From Actinomycetales bacterium (GTDB taxonomy: Bacteria > Actinomycetota > Actinomycetes > Actinomycetales > Dermabacteraceae), in the NCBI GenBank assembly GCA_012799425.1, contig JAAZLF010000516.1:1-12812 (forward strand): a stretch of 12,812 bases of DNA, written 5' to 3'. The position numbers and the translations under genes are program-made. Positions 1 through 6,461 of the stretch are shown in pieces. Position 1 is the first letter of the stretch, and every line of letters begins with the position of its first letter. Under the pieces are notes generated by a model that was not told where the DNA came from, did no database searches, and saw only the letters and a list, made by a program, of their open reading frames with translations.

Positions 1-114
1 GTAGGGGGCGAGCCAGGGGGCCAGCACCGCGACCGCGCACAGCACGGCCACGATCCCGATCCCGATCCGGCTCGTCAGGGGCAGCGCACGCCACCCGGTC
101 AGCAGGCGGTTCAT
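1..114 (-). CDS. DppC-type ABC transporter permease, N-terminal fragment
   Basis: Only the first 38 codons are in the window; the gene runs off the left edge. Translated from the ATG at 112-114, it begins MNRLLTGWRALPL and then enters a hydrophobic stretch (about residues 17-34) that ends in APWLAPY. This short polar N-terminus, first membrane helix and 'LAP' turn is typical of the second permease (DppC/OppC/NikC type) of peptide/nickel ABC importers. The start overlaps the stop of the upstream DppB-type gene by four bases (ATGA at 111-114), so the two are translationally coupled, and a heterodimeric DppB-DppC channel is the expected product. The family assignment rests mainly on position and the N-terminal pattern. 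The ATPase genes would be expected beyond the edge. Confidence 0.75.
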   Translation of the reverse strand, partial: MNRLLTGWRALPLTSRIGIGIVAVLCAVAVLAPWLAPY

Positions 115-1163
115 GCCGCGATCACCTCTCGGGAGTGCCGGACCCTGGGGTCCAGCAGCGGATAGAGCAGGTCGGCGAGGATGTTCGCGCAGATCACGCC
201 GAGCGTTGCCAGGAGGAACGCCCCCTGCAGGAGCGGGTAGTCACGCACGGCGACCGCATCGGCGATCACCGTGCCGAGCCCCGGGTAGGAGAACACCGTC
301 TCGACCACGACCGCGCCGGAGACCAGCGCCCCGGCGGCCATCGCCGCGTTGGTCGCGATGGGCAGCAGCGCGGTGCGCAGGGCGTGGCCCAGAGCGACCG
401 TCCGCTCGGGCAGTCCCTTGGCTCGGGCGAGGCGCAGGAACGGCTCGTTCAGCACGGTGGTCATCGAGGCGCGGGCGAGCAGGAAGTAGGTGCCGATCGA
501 GGACAGGATCATCGTGGCCAGCGGCATGAGCATGCGCCGGGCGGATTCCAGCAGCCAGGCGGCGCCGCCCTCGGGCATCTGTGCGGAGGCGTAGGAGGGC
601 AGCCAGCCCAGCTGGGCGGAGAGCACCGCGATCAGCAGCATGCCGATCCAGAAGCCAGGCATCGAGTCCAGCGCGAGCACCCCCACCAGCAGCGTCCTGT
701 CCTCGCCGTGACGGCCCGCGCCGCGGCGCCACGCCGCGAACGCACCAAGGAGGGAGCCGACGAGGATCGCACCGATCAGACCGAGCCCCACCAGCGCCAC
801 GGACCACGGCAGGCGCTCCAGCAGCACGTCGAGCACCGGCCGGTTGTGTCCGGTGGACAGCCCCAGGTCGCCGCGCAGGAGGTTCTGCCAGAAGCGTCCG
901 TACTGCACGAGCACGGGATCGTTCAGTCCATAGATCTGCCCGAGCTCGGCGAGCTGCTCGGGGGTGGGGTCCCCCTCCCCGGTGTACATGATCAGCGCGG
1001 GGTCTCCCGGGGCGAGGCGGGGAAGGGCGAAGTTGAGGGTCACCGCCACCCAGAGCACGAGGGCGTGCTGCCCCAGCCTCGCCAGCGGCGCCCTCGCCCG
1101 TCGGCCTCCCGGGGCCCGGCCGCGCCGGGCGGCCGTGGGAGCGATGGTCGTCGACGTGCTCAT
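111..1163 (-). CDS. DppB-type ABC transporter permease
   Basis: Inner-membrane permease subunit of a peptide/nickel/metallophore ABC importer (binding-protein-dependent transport family), 350 residues. A polar, Arg-rich N-terminus (1-30) precedes a first helix at about 33-50, followed by the family pattern APGDPA (51-56). Further helices lie at about 122-144, 158-184, 212-231, 268-290 and 312-334. The EAA loop that docks the ATPase is visible at 246-268 (ARAKGL...HALRTALLP), followed by FSYPGLG at 291-297 and the C-terminal LYPLLDPRVR at 333-342, both typical of DppB proteins. The ATG at 1161-1163 has AAGGA about 7 bases upstream. The gene follows the substrate-binding protein gene, from which it is separated by a strong hairpin, and overlaps dppC-like by four bases. 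The substrate cannot be read from the permease alone; the upstream iron box suggests an iron-linked ligand. Confidence 0.9.
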   Translation of the reverse strand: MSTSTTIAPTAARRGRAPGGRRARAPLARLGQHALVLWVAVTLNFALPRLAPGDPALIMYTGEGDPTPEQLAELGQIYGLNDPVLVQYGRFWQNLLRGDLGLSTGHNRPVLDVLLERLPWSVALVGLGLIGAILVGSLLGAFAAWRRGAGRHGEDRTLLVGVLALDSMPGFWIGMLLIAVLSAQLGWLPSYASAQMPEGGAAWLLESARRMLMPLATMILSSIGTYFLLARASMTTVLNEPFLRLARAKGLPERTVALGHALRTALLPIATNAAMAAGALVSGAVVVETVFSYPGLGTVIADAVAVRDYPLLQGAFLLATLGVICANILADLLYPLLDPRVRHSREVIAA

Positions 1164-1181
1164 GGTGGTCCTTCCCCGTCG

Positions 1182-1215
1182 GGCGGCCGGCCGACGGGGT
1201 CGTCGGCCGGCCGCC
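1182..1215 (-). terminator. 15-bp GC hairpin between binding-protein and permease genes
   Basis: The arms 1182-1196 (GGCGGCCGGCCGACG) and 1201-1215 are perfect inverted repeats around the four-base loop at 1197-1200. The hairpin lies in the short gap between the distal TGA of the binding-protein frame (1221-1223) and the start of the DppB-type gene (1163). No T-run follows it on the minus strand. Such a structure could act as a partial terminator or as an mRNA-stabilising 3' end that keeps the binding protein in excess over the permeases, as is common in ABC operons. The structure is seen directly; the function is inferred. Confidence 0.55.
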
Positions 1216-1220
1216 GCATG

Positions 1221-1385
1221 TCAGTGCTGGTGATCCTCGGAGGCGCCCTGCTCGGGAGCCTCCTCGGCCGGGGCGAGATCGGTGCGCTCGATGATCGCGT
1301 CGACCGCGCCGGAGTGCGCCGCCTCGACCACGTCGGACGGCAGGAACGACCACTTGTGGACGATGCCGTAGCCCGGGCTCTCGAC
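1221..1385 (-). pseudogene. In-frame C-terminal continuation of the binding protein behind a TGA
   Basis: After the TGA at 1386-1388 the reading frame of the substrate-binding protein stays open for 54 more codons and ends at a second TGA (1221-1223). The translated tail begins VESPGYGIVHKWSFLPSDVV, which reads as the ordinary C-terminal strand of a family 5 binding protein, and ends in an acidic, His-containing tail (EDHQH). By my count 51 of the 54 codons end in G or C, as expected for a coding region in this genome. The tail is therefore either cut off by a recent nonsense change (TGG to TGA is the simplest), reached by readthrough, or masked by a sequencing error. It has no evident start codon and ribosome site of its own. 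Confidence 0.7.
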
Positions 1386-2945
1386 TCAGCCGCCGTAGGT
1401 CTGGGACACCGCCCAGTGCTCCTCGGGGTAGAACAGCGGCACCGTGGTGGGTGCTGCGTTGTGGATCGTCTGCAGCTCCTGCATCACCTCGATGCGGGCG
1501 TCATGGGTGGTCTGCTTCAGCCAGGTCTCGTAGGTCGAGTCCCACTCCTCCCACTCCACGGGTGTCTCGAGCGCCCACAGGTTGCCGGAGCGGTGGGACA
1601 TGATGAACTGATCGGGGTCGCCCACGCCGTGCGCGCCGATGAAGCTGACGAAGAGGTCGTAGTCCTTCGCGGCCGAGCGCTCCTTGAGGGTCGCGGCGTC
1701 CATGCCCTCGGTGGTGACGGTGATGCCGATCTCGGCGAGGTCCTCGGTGACGAGTTCGGCGGCACGCACATCCTGCGGGGTGCCGGAGTCGACGATGATC
1801 GTGAGCTCGATCGGCTTCCCGTCGATCTCGCGCACGCCGTCGCCGTCGGTGTCGGTGTATCCCAGGCCGTCGAGCAGCTGCTTCGAGGTCTCGGGGTCGG
1901 TCGGCGTGGAGTTGTCCGGGTTCGCGAAGGGGGCATCCGGGTGGGGGTAGCCCTGGGTGGCGGGCCGGCCCTGGCCGAGGGCGACGACGTCGAGCATCTG
2001 CTCCTTGTCGATCGCGTCGGAGACGGCGAGGCGGAAGTCCGGCTCGGTGAAGGGCTCGCGCAGGAAGTTCAGCTTGACCTCGGGGAAGCTGAGCGCCTGG
2101 GTGGTGAGGGTGTCCAGCTGGGCGGAGCCGGCGAACTGGTCGACGAGCTCGGGGCTGAGGGTGCGCTCGGTCGCGTCGATCTCGCCGGACTGCAGCGCGG
2201 TGAAGGTGGCGGACTGGTCGGTGATCACCGGCATGGTGATCGTGCCGACGGTGGGCTCGCCGGCGAAGTAGTCCTCGTTCGCCGTGAAGACGTAGCCCTC
2301 GGTGGGGCTGTACGAGGTGAGTCGGTACGGGCCGGTGCCCACCGGCAGGTCCTGGACGGTCTTCGCCTCGGCGGGGTCGACGTCCTCCCAGATGTGCTCG
2401 GCGACGATCGGGAGATCGGCGAGGGTCACCTCGGCCAGCGAGGGGCAGGCGTCGCGGCAGTCGAAGCGCACGGTGTCCTCGTCGACCTTCACCACGTCGT
2501 CGACGTAGGGGGTGTCGTTGACGTGGTGGGTGTAGCGGCCGGTGGGCGCCTCGTGCATGTACATGAAGGAGAACACCACGTCCTCGGCGGTGAACGGTTC
2601 GCCGTCCTGCCAGGTGACGTCGGTGCGCAGGTCGACCTCCCAGGTCACGGCATCGATCTGGCGCGCCTCGGTGGCGAGCCACGGCTGCGGGTCGTCGACG
2701 TAGGGCGAGGGGGCGAAGAGCTTGTCGTAGACCATCTCCACCATCTGGTCGCTCGCCCCGGAGAAGAGGTTCACCGGGCCGGAGTCCTCCTCCAGCGCGA
2801 TGGTGAGCTCCTCGGCCGTGGCGGGGCCGGTGAGGTCGGCGGCCGTCGTGGCCGTATCGGCACCGGCGGTGCAGGCGGTCATCGTGCCGGCGAGCAGGAG
2901 CGCGGCTCCTGCGCCGAGCGCAGCACGGAAGGGTCGAGCGGTCAT
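1386..2945 (-). CDS. Family 5 extracellular substrate-binding lipoprotein, interrupted by TGA
   Basis: Ligand-binding lipoprotein of the adjacent DppBC-type importer (SBP_bac_5 family; peptides, nickel, heme or metallophores are known ligands of the family). It is 519 residues to the first stop. The N-terminus MTARPFRAALGAGAALLLAG is a signal peptide followed by TMTAC, giving a lipid-modified Cys25. The family pattern W-x-DG-x-P-x-TA-x-DVVFSF follows at about 115-135, then VGTGPYRL and a DTDGDGVRE loop. A Cys pair, FDCRDAC, is unusual. The ATG at 2943-2945 is preferred because AGGA lies about 6 bases upstream and the signal peptide starts there. A longer start at 3005 lacks a ribosome site. 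The protein stops at SQTYGG, short of the usual C-terminal strand; the missing part follows in frame (1221-1385). The iron box at 3024-3042 lies 78 bases upstream, so repression by an iron-loaded DtxR/IdeR-type protein is likely. Confidence 0.88.
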   Translation of the reverse strand: MTARPFRAALGAGAALLLAGTMTACTAGADTATTAADLTGPATAEELTIALEEDSGPVNLFSGASDQMVEMVYDKLFAPSPYVDDPQPWLATEARQIDAVTWEVDLRTDVTWQDGEPFTAEDVVFSFMYMHEAPTGRYTHHVNDTPYVDDVVKVDEDTVRFDCRDACPSLAEVTLADLPIVAEHIWEDVDPAEAKTVQDLPVGTGPYRLTSYSPTEGYVFTANEDYFAGEPTVGTITMPVITDQSATFTALQSGEIDATERTLSPELVDQFAGSAQLDTLTTQALSFPEVKLNFLREPFTEPDFRLAVSDAIDKEQMLDVVALGQGRPATQGYPHPDAPFANPDNSTPTDPETSKQLLDGLGYTDTDGDGVREIDGKPIELTIIVDSGTPQDVRAAELVTEDLAEIGITVTTEGMDAATLKERSAAKDYDLFVSFIGAHGVGDPDQFIMSHRSGNLWALETPVEWEEWDSTYETWLKQTTHDARIEVMQELQTIHNAAPTTVPLFYPEEHWAVSQTYGG

Positions 2946-2981
2946 GGATCCTCGCTTCAGGGGGCATGGCGTCACAGAGGT

Positions 2982-3015
2982 CACGGGCGGGAGAGCTGGC
3001 CCCATTTCGCCCGTG
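2982..3015 (-). other. Stem-loop in the 5' leader of the binding-protein gene
   Basis: CACGGGCG at 2982-2989 and CGCCCGTG at 3008-3015 form a perfect 8-bp stem around an 18-base loop. It sits between the iron box and the start of the binding-protein gene, inside the probable transcript leader. It does not match any riboswitch class I recognise. A role in mRNA stability or translation is possible but not shown. Confidence 0.3.
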
Positions 3016-3023
3016 GCCGCCGT

Positions 3024-3042
3024 TGAGGTTAGCCTAACCTCA
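3024..3042. promoter_or_regulatory. DtxR/IdeR-type iron box, shared by divergent operons
   Basis: TGAGGTTAGCCTAACCTCA is a 19-bp palindrome with two perfect 9-base arms around a central C. It agrees closely with the DtxR/IdeR/DmdR operator consensus (TTAGGTTAGSCTAACCTAA). It lies between two divergent transcription units, 78 bases from the binding-protein start and 57 bases from the start at 3100. The palindrome offers TANNNT -10 candidates on both strands, and a -35-like TTGAGG (3023-3028) points right. Iron-loaded repressor bound here would be expected to shut both directions. It is the only such box I found in the window. The surrounding 3044-3076 stretch is clearly more AT-rich than its neighbours, as expected for a promoter. 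Confidence 0.88.
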
Positions 3043-3099
3043 GCACTTTACGAAAACACGTCCTTGCTTTTATGGGATGCGCCGACCAGGAGGCACTCC

Positions 3100-3747
3100 A
3101 TGCCCTCACTCCTCCACCTCGTCCAACGGCCCACCACGGGGGCCGAGGACACCCCGCGCCTCGCAGTGCGTGACGTGTACGACCTCGACCGGATCGACAT
3201 CGCCGCCTACAGCGGGATCATCCTCAGCGCAGGCTGCGACCAGCGCTACCTGCGCCGCCACCGGGAGAAGCTGTCGCAGTGGGTGCGCTCAGGAGGCAGG
3301 CTGCTGGCCAACGGCCACCCGCTCGAGCCCTTCCTGGACGACCTCCCGAAGCATCGCCGGATCGAGTTCCATTCCGTGCGCGACCTCTGGCTCACCGCGA
3401 TGGAGCCGCACCCGATCTGGGAGGGCGTGGACCGCAAGGACCTCCTGCTGCGCACGGGCGTGCCGGGCGAGCACTCCTTCGAGACCCTCACCGAGATCGG
3501 GGTGGCAGGGTTCTACTCCCGCTCCTTCCTCGTCGACCTGCCCGCAGGCGGACGAGTGATCACCGGGATCGGGCCCGGCCGCCTGCCGGTCGACGCCTCC
3601 TACCCCCTCGGGGACGGGGAGGTGATCCTGCACCTGGGCAATGACCTGATCACCTTCGCCCGTCCCGGCACCACTGCCGCTCACCTCGGGGAGCAGGCGC
3701 TCGCCCATCTCGAGAACGCCCCGATCCTCGCGGAGGCCTCCCGATGA
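3100..3747 (+). CDS. Iron-box-controlled alpha/beta protein of unknown function, first of pair
   Basis: A 215-residue soluble protein with no signal peptide or membrane helix. I do not recognise a named family. The order of strands and helices resembles the class I glutamine amidotransferase-like/ThuA fold: a hydrophobic strand YSGIILSAGCD (37-47), a helix, then WVRSGGRLLANGH (61-73), a central HPIWEGV (104-110) and a late strand GDGEVILHLGNDL (171-183). Cys46 follows the first strand, but the typical GxCxG nucleophile elbow is not evident, so amidotransferase activity should not be assumed. The ATG at 3100 has a perfect AGGAGG at 3088-3093, spaced 6 bases. The stop overlaps the next start by four bases. 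The gene is divergent from the binding protein and shares the iron box, so it is probably induced by iron shortage. A role in processing or sensing the imported ligand is speculative. Confidence 0.85.
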   Translation: MPSLLHLVQRPTTGAEDTPRLAVRDVYDLDRIDIAAYSGIILSAGCDQRYLRRHREKLSQWVRSGGRLLANGHPLEPFLDDLPKHRRIEFHSVRDLWLTAMEPHPIWEGVDRKDLLLRTGVPGEHSFETLTEIGVAGFYSRSFLVDLPAGGRVITGIGPGRLPVDASYPLGDGEVILHLGNDLITFARPGTTAAHLGEQALAHLENAPILAEASR

Positions 3748-4463
3748 GCCGCATCGCCTTCCTCCACACCGGATCCTTCCCCCACCTCGCCGACCTGCGC
3801 GACCCCGCCCTGCGTGCGATGGGCATCAGCGACGTCTACGCGCCCGAGCTGGAAGAGGGAGGGCTCGACGGCTTCGATGCGCTGTTCGTCGCCGCCCGCC
3901 TCCATCCCGGCGTGCTGGCCCGCGTCGCGCCGCTCGTCGTCGACTTCCTGCAGACTCCGGGGGCGCGGGTCTACATCGACGGCGAGAACTCCGTGGGCGA
4001 CTGGCTGCCCGGCACCACCGAGACCCGCCGCGGCACGAACTTCTGGGGCTGGCGCGTCGGGGAGGACGTGGGCCGCCGCTCGGTCAACACCGACCATCCC
4101 TTCTGGCAGAACCTCGCCCATGATGCCGTGCACTGGCACTACCACGGGGTGCTCACGCATCCGGAGTCCGCGGTGCCGCTGGTGCGTCTCGAGGTGCTCC
4201 CCGAGCACGCCGACGACGCCGACGGGGGCGAGGACCCGTGGCGGATCCCCTACCGGGCGATCCCGGGGCACCCGAACACGCTGATGTACTACGACCCGCA
4301 GACGTTCCCGGCCGAGCTCGTGGTGAGCACGATGGACTCCTCGTACCACCACGGCTCCGGGTTCATGCCCGGCGCGACCCAGCTGATGTTCCGGATGTTC
4401 TACTGGCTGCGCGACGCGCGGGCGGAGGCTCCCGGCGAGATCCGGGAGGCAGCCGCCGGGTGA
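3744..4463 (+). CDS. Iron-box-controlled alpha/beta protein of unknown function, second of pair
   Basis: A 239-residue soluble protein, translationally coupled to the preceding gene through ATGA at 3744-3747. It has the same general layout as its neighbour: FDALFVAARLHPGVL (44-58), a helix, then FLQTPGARVYIDGEN (68-82), a central HPFW (118-121) matching HPIW of the first protein, and strands near the C-terminus. The two are probably ancient paralogues that may form a heterodimer. It is notably rich in His and aromatic residues (HDAVHWHYHG at 126-135, YHHGSG at 201-206), which could bind a metal or a planar ligand; that is inference. ThuA-like/GATase1-like fold is the best structural guess. 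No catalytic Cys is seen. It ends 25 bases before the convergent nucleoside transporter stop. Confidence 0.83.
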   Translation: MSRIAFLHTGSFPHLADLRDPALRAMGISDVYAPELEEGGLDGFDALFVAARLHPGVLARVAPLVVDFLQTPGARVYIDGENSVGDWLPGTTETRRGTNFWGWRVGEDVGRRSVNTDHPFWQNLAHDAVHWHYHGVLTHPESAVPLVRLEVLPEHADDADGGEDPWRIPYRAIPGHPNTLMYYDPQTFPAELVVSTMDSSYHHGSGFMPGATQLMFRMFYWLRDARAEAPGEIREAAAG

Positions 4464-4488
4464 GACATCGCGTGGTGCGCGCGCCGGC

Positions 4489-5862
4489 TCAGGCGAGCAT
4501 GATCCCGGCGATCGCGGCGCTCATCAGGTTCGCGAGCGTGCCGGCGAGGATCGCCTTCAGGCCGAGCTGGGCGATCTCGGAGCGGCGCTGCGGCGCGATG
4601 CCGCCGAGCCCGCCCAGCAGGATCCCCAGCGAGCTGAGGTTCGCGAAGCCCGTCAGGGCGAAGCTGGTGATCGCGGCGGCCTTCGGGCTGAAGGCGTCGA
4701 TCTCGGGGCCGAAGCCCGCGAAGGCCACGAACTCGTTGACCACGACCTTCTGCCCCACGAAGGTGCCGGAGGCCGCGGCCTCCTCCCAGGGCACGCCGAT
4801 CATCACCATGACCGGCGCGAAGACCCAGCCGAGGATCTGCTGGAAGGTGAGGTCGCCGGCGCCGAACCAGCCGCCGACGACGCCGATCAGCAGGTTGATC
4901 AGCGCGATCAGCGAGATGAAGGCCAGCAGCATGGCGCCCACGTTCAGGGCGAGCTTGAGCCCGTCGGCCGCACCGCCGGCGGCGGCGTCGATGACGTTGC
5001 TGTAGCCGAGCGAGCCAGGATCCTCCTCGTCCTCCTCCGACGCACGGGCACCTCCCGCCTCGCCGCCGCCCGCAGCGGGGGCGGCGGCGGTGGTGGCCTC
5101 GCGGGTCCCGGAGCCCTCGGCAGCGACAGCGTCCTCGCCGGCGCGCCCGCGGCCGTGGCTGGTCGCGGCGACCATCTCGGCCTCGCGGGCGAGCGCGTCC
5201 GGATCGTCCTCCGGCATCAGGATCTTCGCCATCAGCAGCGCGCCGGGCGCGGCCATGAAGCTCGCGGCGATGAGGTACTCCAGCGGCGCACCGAGGAGCG
5301 AGTAGCCCACCAGCACCGACCCCGCGACGGTGGACAGCCCGCCCACCATCACCGCGAACAGGCCCGAGCGGGACAGCCCCTTGATGTACGGACGGATCAC
5401 CAGCGGGGCCTCCGTCTGGCCCACGAAGATGTTCGCGGCGGTGTTCACCGACTCCGCGTACCCCGTGCCGAGCACCTTCCCGAGCGCGCCGCCGAGCCAC
5501 TCGACGATCTTGGGCAGGATCCGCCAGTGGTACAGCACCGCGGTGAGCGAGGCGAAGAAGACGATCACCGGCAGCACCTGCAGGGCGAAGATGCTCCCCT
5601 CCCCCTCGAGCGGCAGCAGCGGCCCGAACAGGAACGAGATGCCTTCGCCGGAGGATTCGATGACGGCTTGGAACCCGGCCGAGACCTTCTGCAGCGCCCA
5701 TCTGCCGGGGGCCCAGTACAGGACGATCACCCCCAGCCCCAGCTGGAGGGCGAAGGCGCCGATCACGGTACGCAGGCGGATCGCGCGGCGATTGCTCGAC
5801 AGCGCGACGGCGATCAGCAGCAGCCCGGCCATGCCGCCCAGGCCCCAGAGCAGGTCGACCAT
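4489..5862 (-). CDS. nupC: NupC-family concentrative nucleoside transporter
   Basis: Ion-coupled nucleoside importer of the CNT family in the cytoplasmic membrane, 457 residues. From the N-terminus: paired helices, a re-entrant region ending GQTEAP (148-153), NEFVAF (376-381) and [10 protein letters not shown] (404-413). The Q-T-E, N-E-F and F-A-N-x-S-S motifs match nucleoside- and sodium-binding positions known from the Vibrio CNT structure. Residues about 218-287 form a long linker rich in Asp, Glu, Ala and Gly, which makes the protein longer than the roughly 400-residue E. coli NupC. The ATG at 5860-5862 is preferred because GAGGTG lies about 6 bases upstream; a GTG at 5869-5871 would add three residues. 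It is transcribed alone, divergent from the ArsR gene. A link to the iron module is not apparent. Confidence 0.92.
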   Translation of the reverse strand: MVDLLWGLGGMAGLLLIAVALSSNRRAIRLRTVIGAFALQLGLGVIVLYWAPGRWALQKVSAGFQAVIESSGEGISFLFGPLLPLEGEGSIFALQVLPVIVFFASLTAVLYHWRILPKIVEWLGGALGKVLGTGYAESVNTAANIFVGQTEAPLVIRPYIKGLSRSGLFAVMVGGLSTVAGSVLVGYSLLGAPLEYLIAASFMAAPGALLMAKILMPEDDPDALAREAEMVAATSHGRGRAGEDAVAAEGSGTREATTAAAPAAGGGEAGGARASEEDEEDPGSLGYSNVIDAAAGGAADGLKLALNVGAMLLAFISLIALINLLIGVVGGWFGAGDLTFQQILGWVFAPVMVMIGVPWEEAAASGTFVGQKVVVNEFVAFAGFGPEIDAFSPKAAAITSFALTGFANLSSLGILLGGLGGIAPQRRSEIAQLGLKAILAGTLANLMSAAIAGIMLA

Positions 5863-5910
5863 CGCACTCACCTCACAGCGGATCGGGGACAGGGCGCGGT
5901 CGTGCGCGCC

Positions 5911-5916
5911 AGTGTA
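5911..5916 (-). promoter_or_regulatory. Probable -10 element of the nupC promoter
   Basis: On the minus strand the hexamer reads TACACT (TANNNT). It is placed about 50 bases upstream of the nupC ATG, in the 113-base gap between nupC and the divergent ArsR gene. No convincing -35 element is seen. The remainder of this gap shows no operator-sized palindrome. Confidence 0.35.
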
Positions 5917-5961
5917 GGGGCGGACGCCCGTGCATGGAGGCGCGGAGACGACCCCAGCCGG

Positions 5962-5967
5962 TAGCGT
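5962..5967 (+). promoter_or_regulatory. -10 element of a probable leaderless ArsR-gene promoter
   Basis: TAGCGT fits TANNNT and ends 8 bases before the ATG at 5976. There is no Shine-Dalgarno sequence before this ATG. This arrangement matches the leaderless transcripts common in actinobacteria, in which transcription begins at or next to the start codon. The spacing is one to two bases longer than the usual one. Confidence 0.45.
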
Positions 5968-5975
5968 GGCCTGTC

Positions 5976-6422
5976 ATGGACACCGCACGCCACGATCACG
6001 TTCGGATCCTCGACGGGGAGATCGGGGACGAGGAGCTCGTCGAGGAGCTCCGCGGCCTGCTCGGAGAGGTCAGCGGGTTCGAGCAGCTCGCCGAACGGAT
6101 GGCCCTGCTCTCCGATCCGCGTCGCCTGCGGCTGCTGTTCTGCCTCCATGCCCACCCTCGGGTGCGCAGCTCGGACCTCGCCCGGGCGATCGGTGCGCAC
6201 GAGTCCACCACCTCGCACGCGCTCGCGCTGCTGCGCGAGGCGGGCTGGGTGCGCGCCACGCGCAGCGGCCGCGCGGTCCGCTACGAGCTGGCCGACGATT
6301 TCGTCCATGACCTGCTGCACGACCTCGGCTCCGATCACCTCCCAGGGGTGGGCCACTCCCATGAGCACAGCCCGGAGCACCCGCACGAGCAGCCCTGCGA
6401 CGGCACCGCCCGGCAACTCTGA
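5976..6422 (+). CDS. ArsR/SmtB-family metal-sensing repressor with His-rich tail
   Basis: A 148-residue winged-helix regulator. The helix-turn-helix spans about 47-105 (LSDPRRLRLLFCL, SSDLARAIGAHESTTSHALALLREAGWV, then the wing ATRSGRAVRYEL). His111 and His115 on the last helix sit where alpha-5 metal sites lie in SmtB/NmtR-type sensors. The tail at 121-137 holds six further His residues (HSHEHSPEHPHE), and Cys56 lies in the alpha-3 region. Family members usually leave DNA when they bind Zn, Ni, Co or similar ions; the metal here is unknown. The ATG at 5976 is chosen over one at 5934 because of the leaderless -10 element and because the extra 14 residues look unconserved. It ends 36 bases before the transporter operon, whose start is covered by a palindrome, so control of that operon and possibly of itself is likely. 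Confidence 0.88.
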   Translation: MDTARHDHVRILDGEIGDEELVEELRGLLGEVSGFEQLAERMALLSDPRRLRLLFCLHAHPRVRSSDLARAIGAHESTTSHALALLREAGWVRATRSGRAVRYELADDFVHDLLHDLGSDHLPGVGHSHEHSPEHPHEQPCDGTARQL

Positions 6423-6439
6423 TCGCCACCATGCACGGA

Positions 6440-6461
6440 CACTTGTAGAGTCCTACAAGTG
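6440..6461. promoter_or_regulatory. 22-bp operator-like palindrome over the transporter -10 and start codon
   Basis: CACTTGTAG (6440-6448) and CTACAAGTG (6453-6461) are perfect 9-base inverted repeats around the spacer AGTC. The element contains a -10 hexamer TAGAGT (6446-6451), and its right arm ends on the GTG start codon at 6459-6461. Seven bases separate the -10 from the GTG, so this transcript is also probably leaderless. A repressor bound here would block RNA polymerase. The ArsR protein encoded directly upstream is the best candidate. The sequence does not match the iron box at 3024 or the Zur boxes I know. Confidence 0.65.

Noticed and set aside
46..70. Short GATCCC/GATCCG tandem repeat
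   Set aside because: It is three copies of a hexamer within coding sequence of the DppC-type gene and encodes an ordinary Ile/Gly membrane segment.
1386..1388. Selenocysteine at the in-frame TGA
   Set aside because: The binding-protein family has no known selenocysteine there, no bacterial SECIS-like hairpin was evident right after the codon, and a simple TGG to TGA change explains the case better.
2946..3005. Longer start (ATG at 3005) for the binding protein
   Set aside because: It lacks a ribosome site, adds 20 residues before a good signal peptide, and leaves almost no room after the iron-box promoter.
135..3026. A very long (963-codon) open frame on the plus strand
   Set aside because: It is antisense to the DppB-type and binding-protein genes, translates to Arg/Gly/His-rich low-complexity sequence, and arises because high-GC genes leave opposite frames open.
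4400..5701. A 433-codon minus-strand frame overlapping nupC
   Set aside because: Low-complexity Arg/Ala/Gly sequence in a shifted frame of the clear NupC gene.
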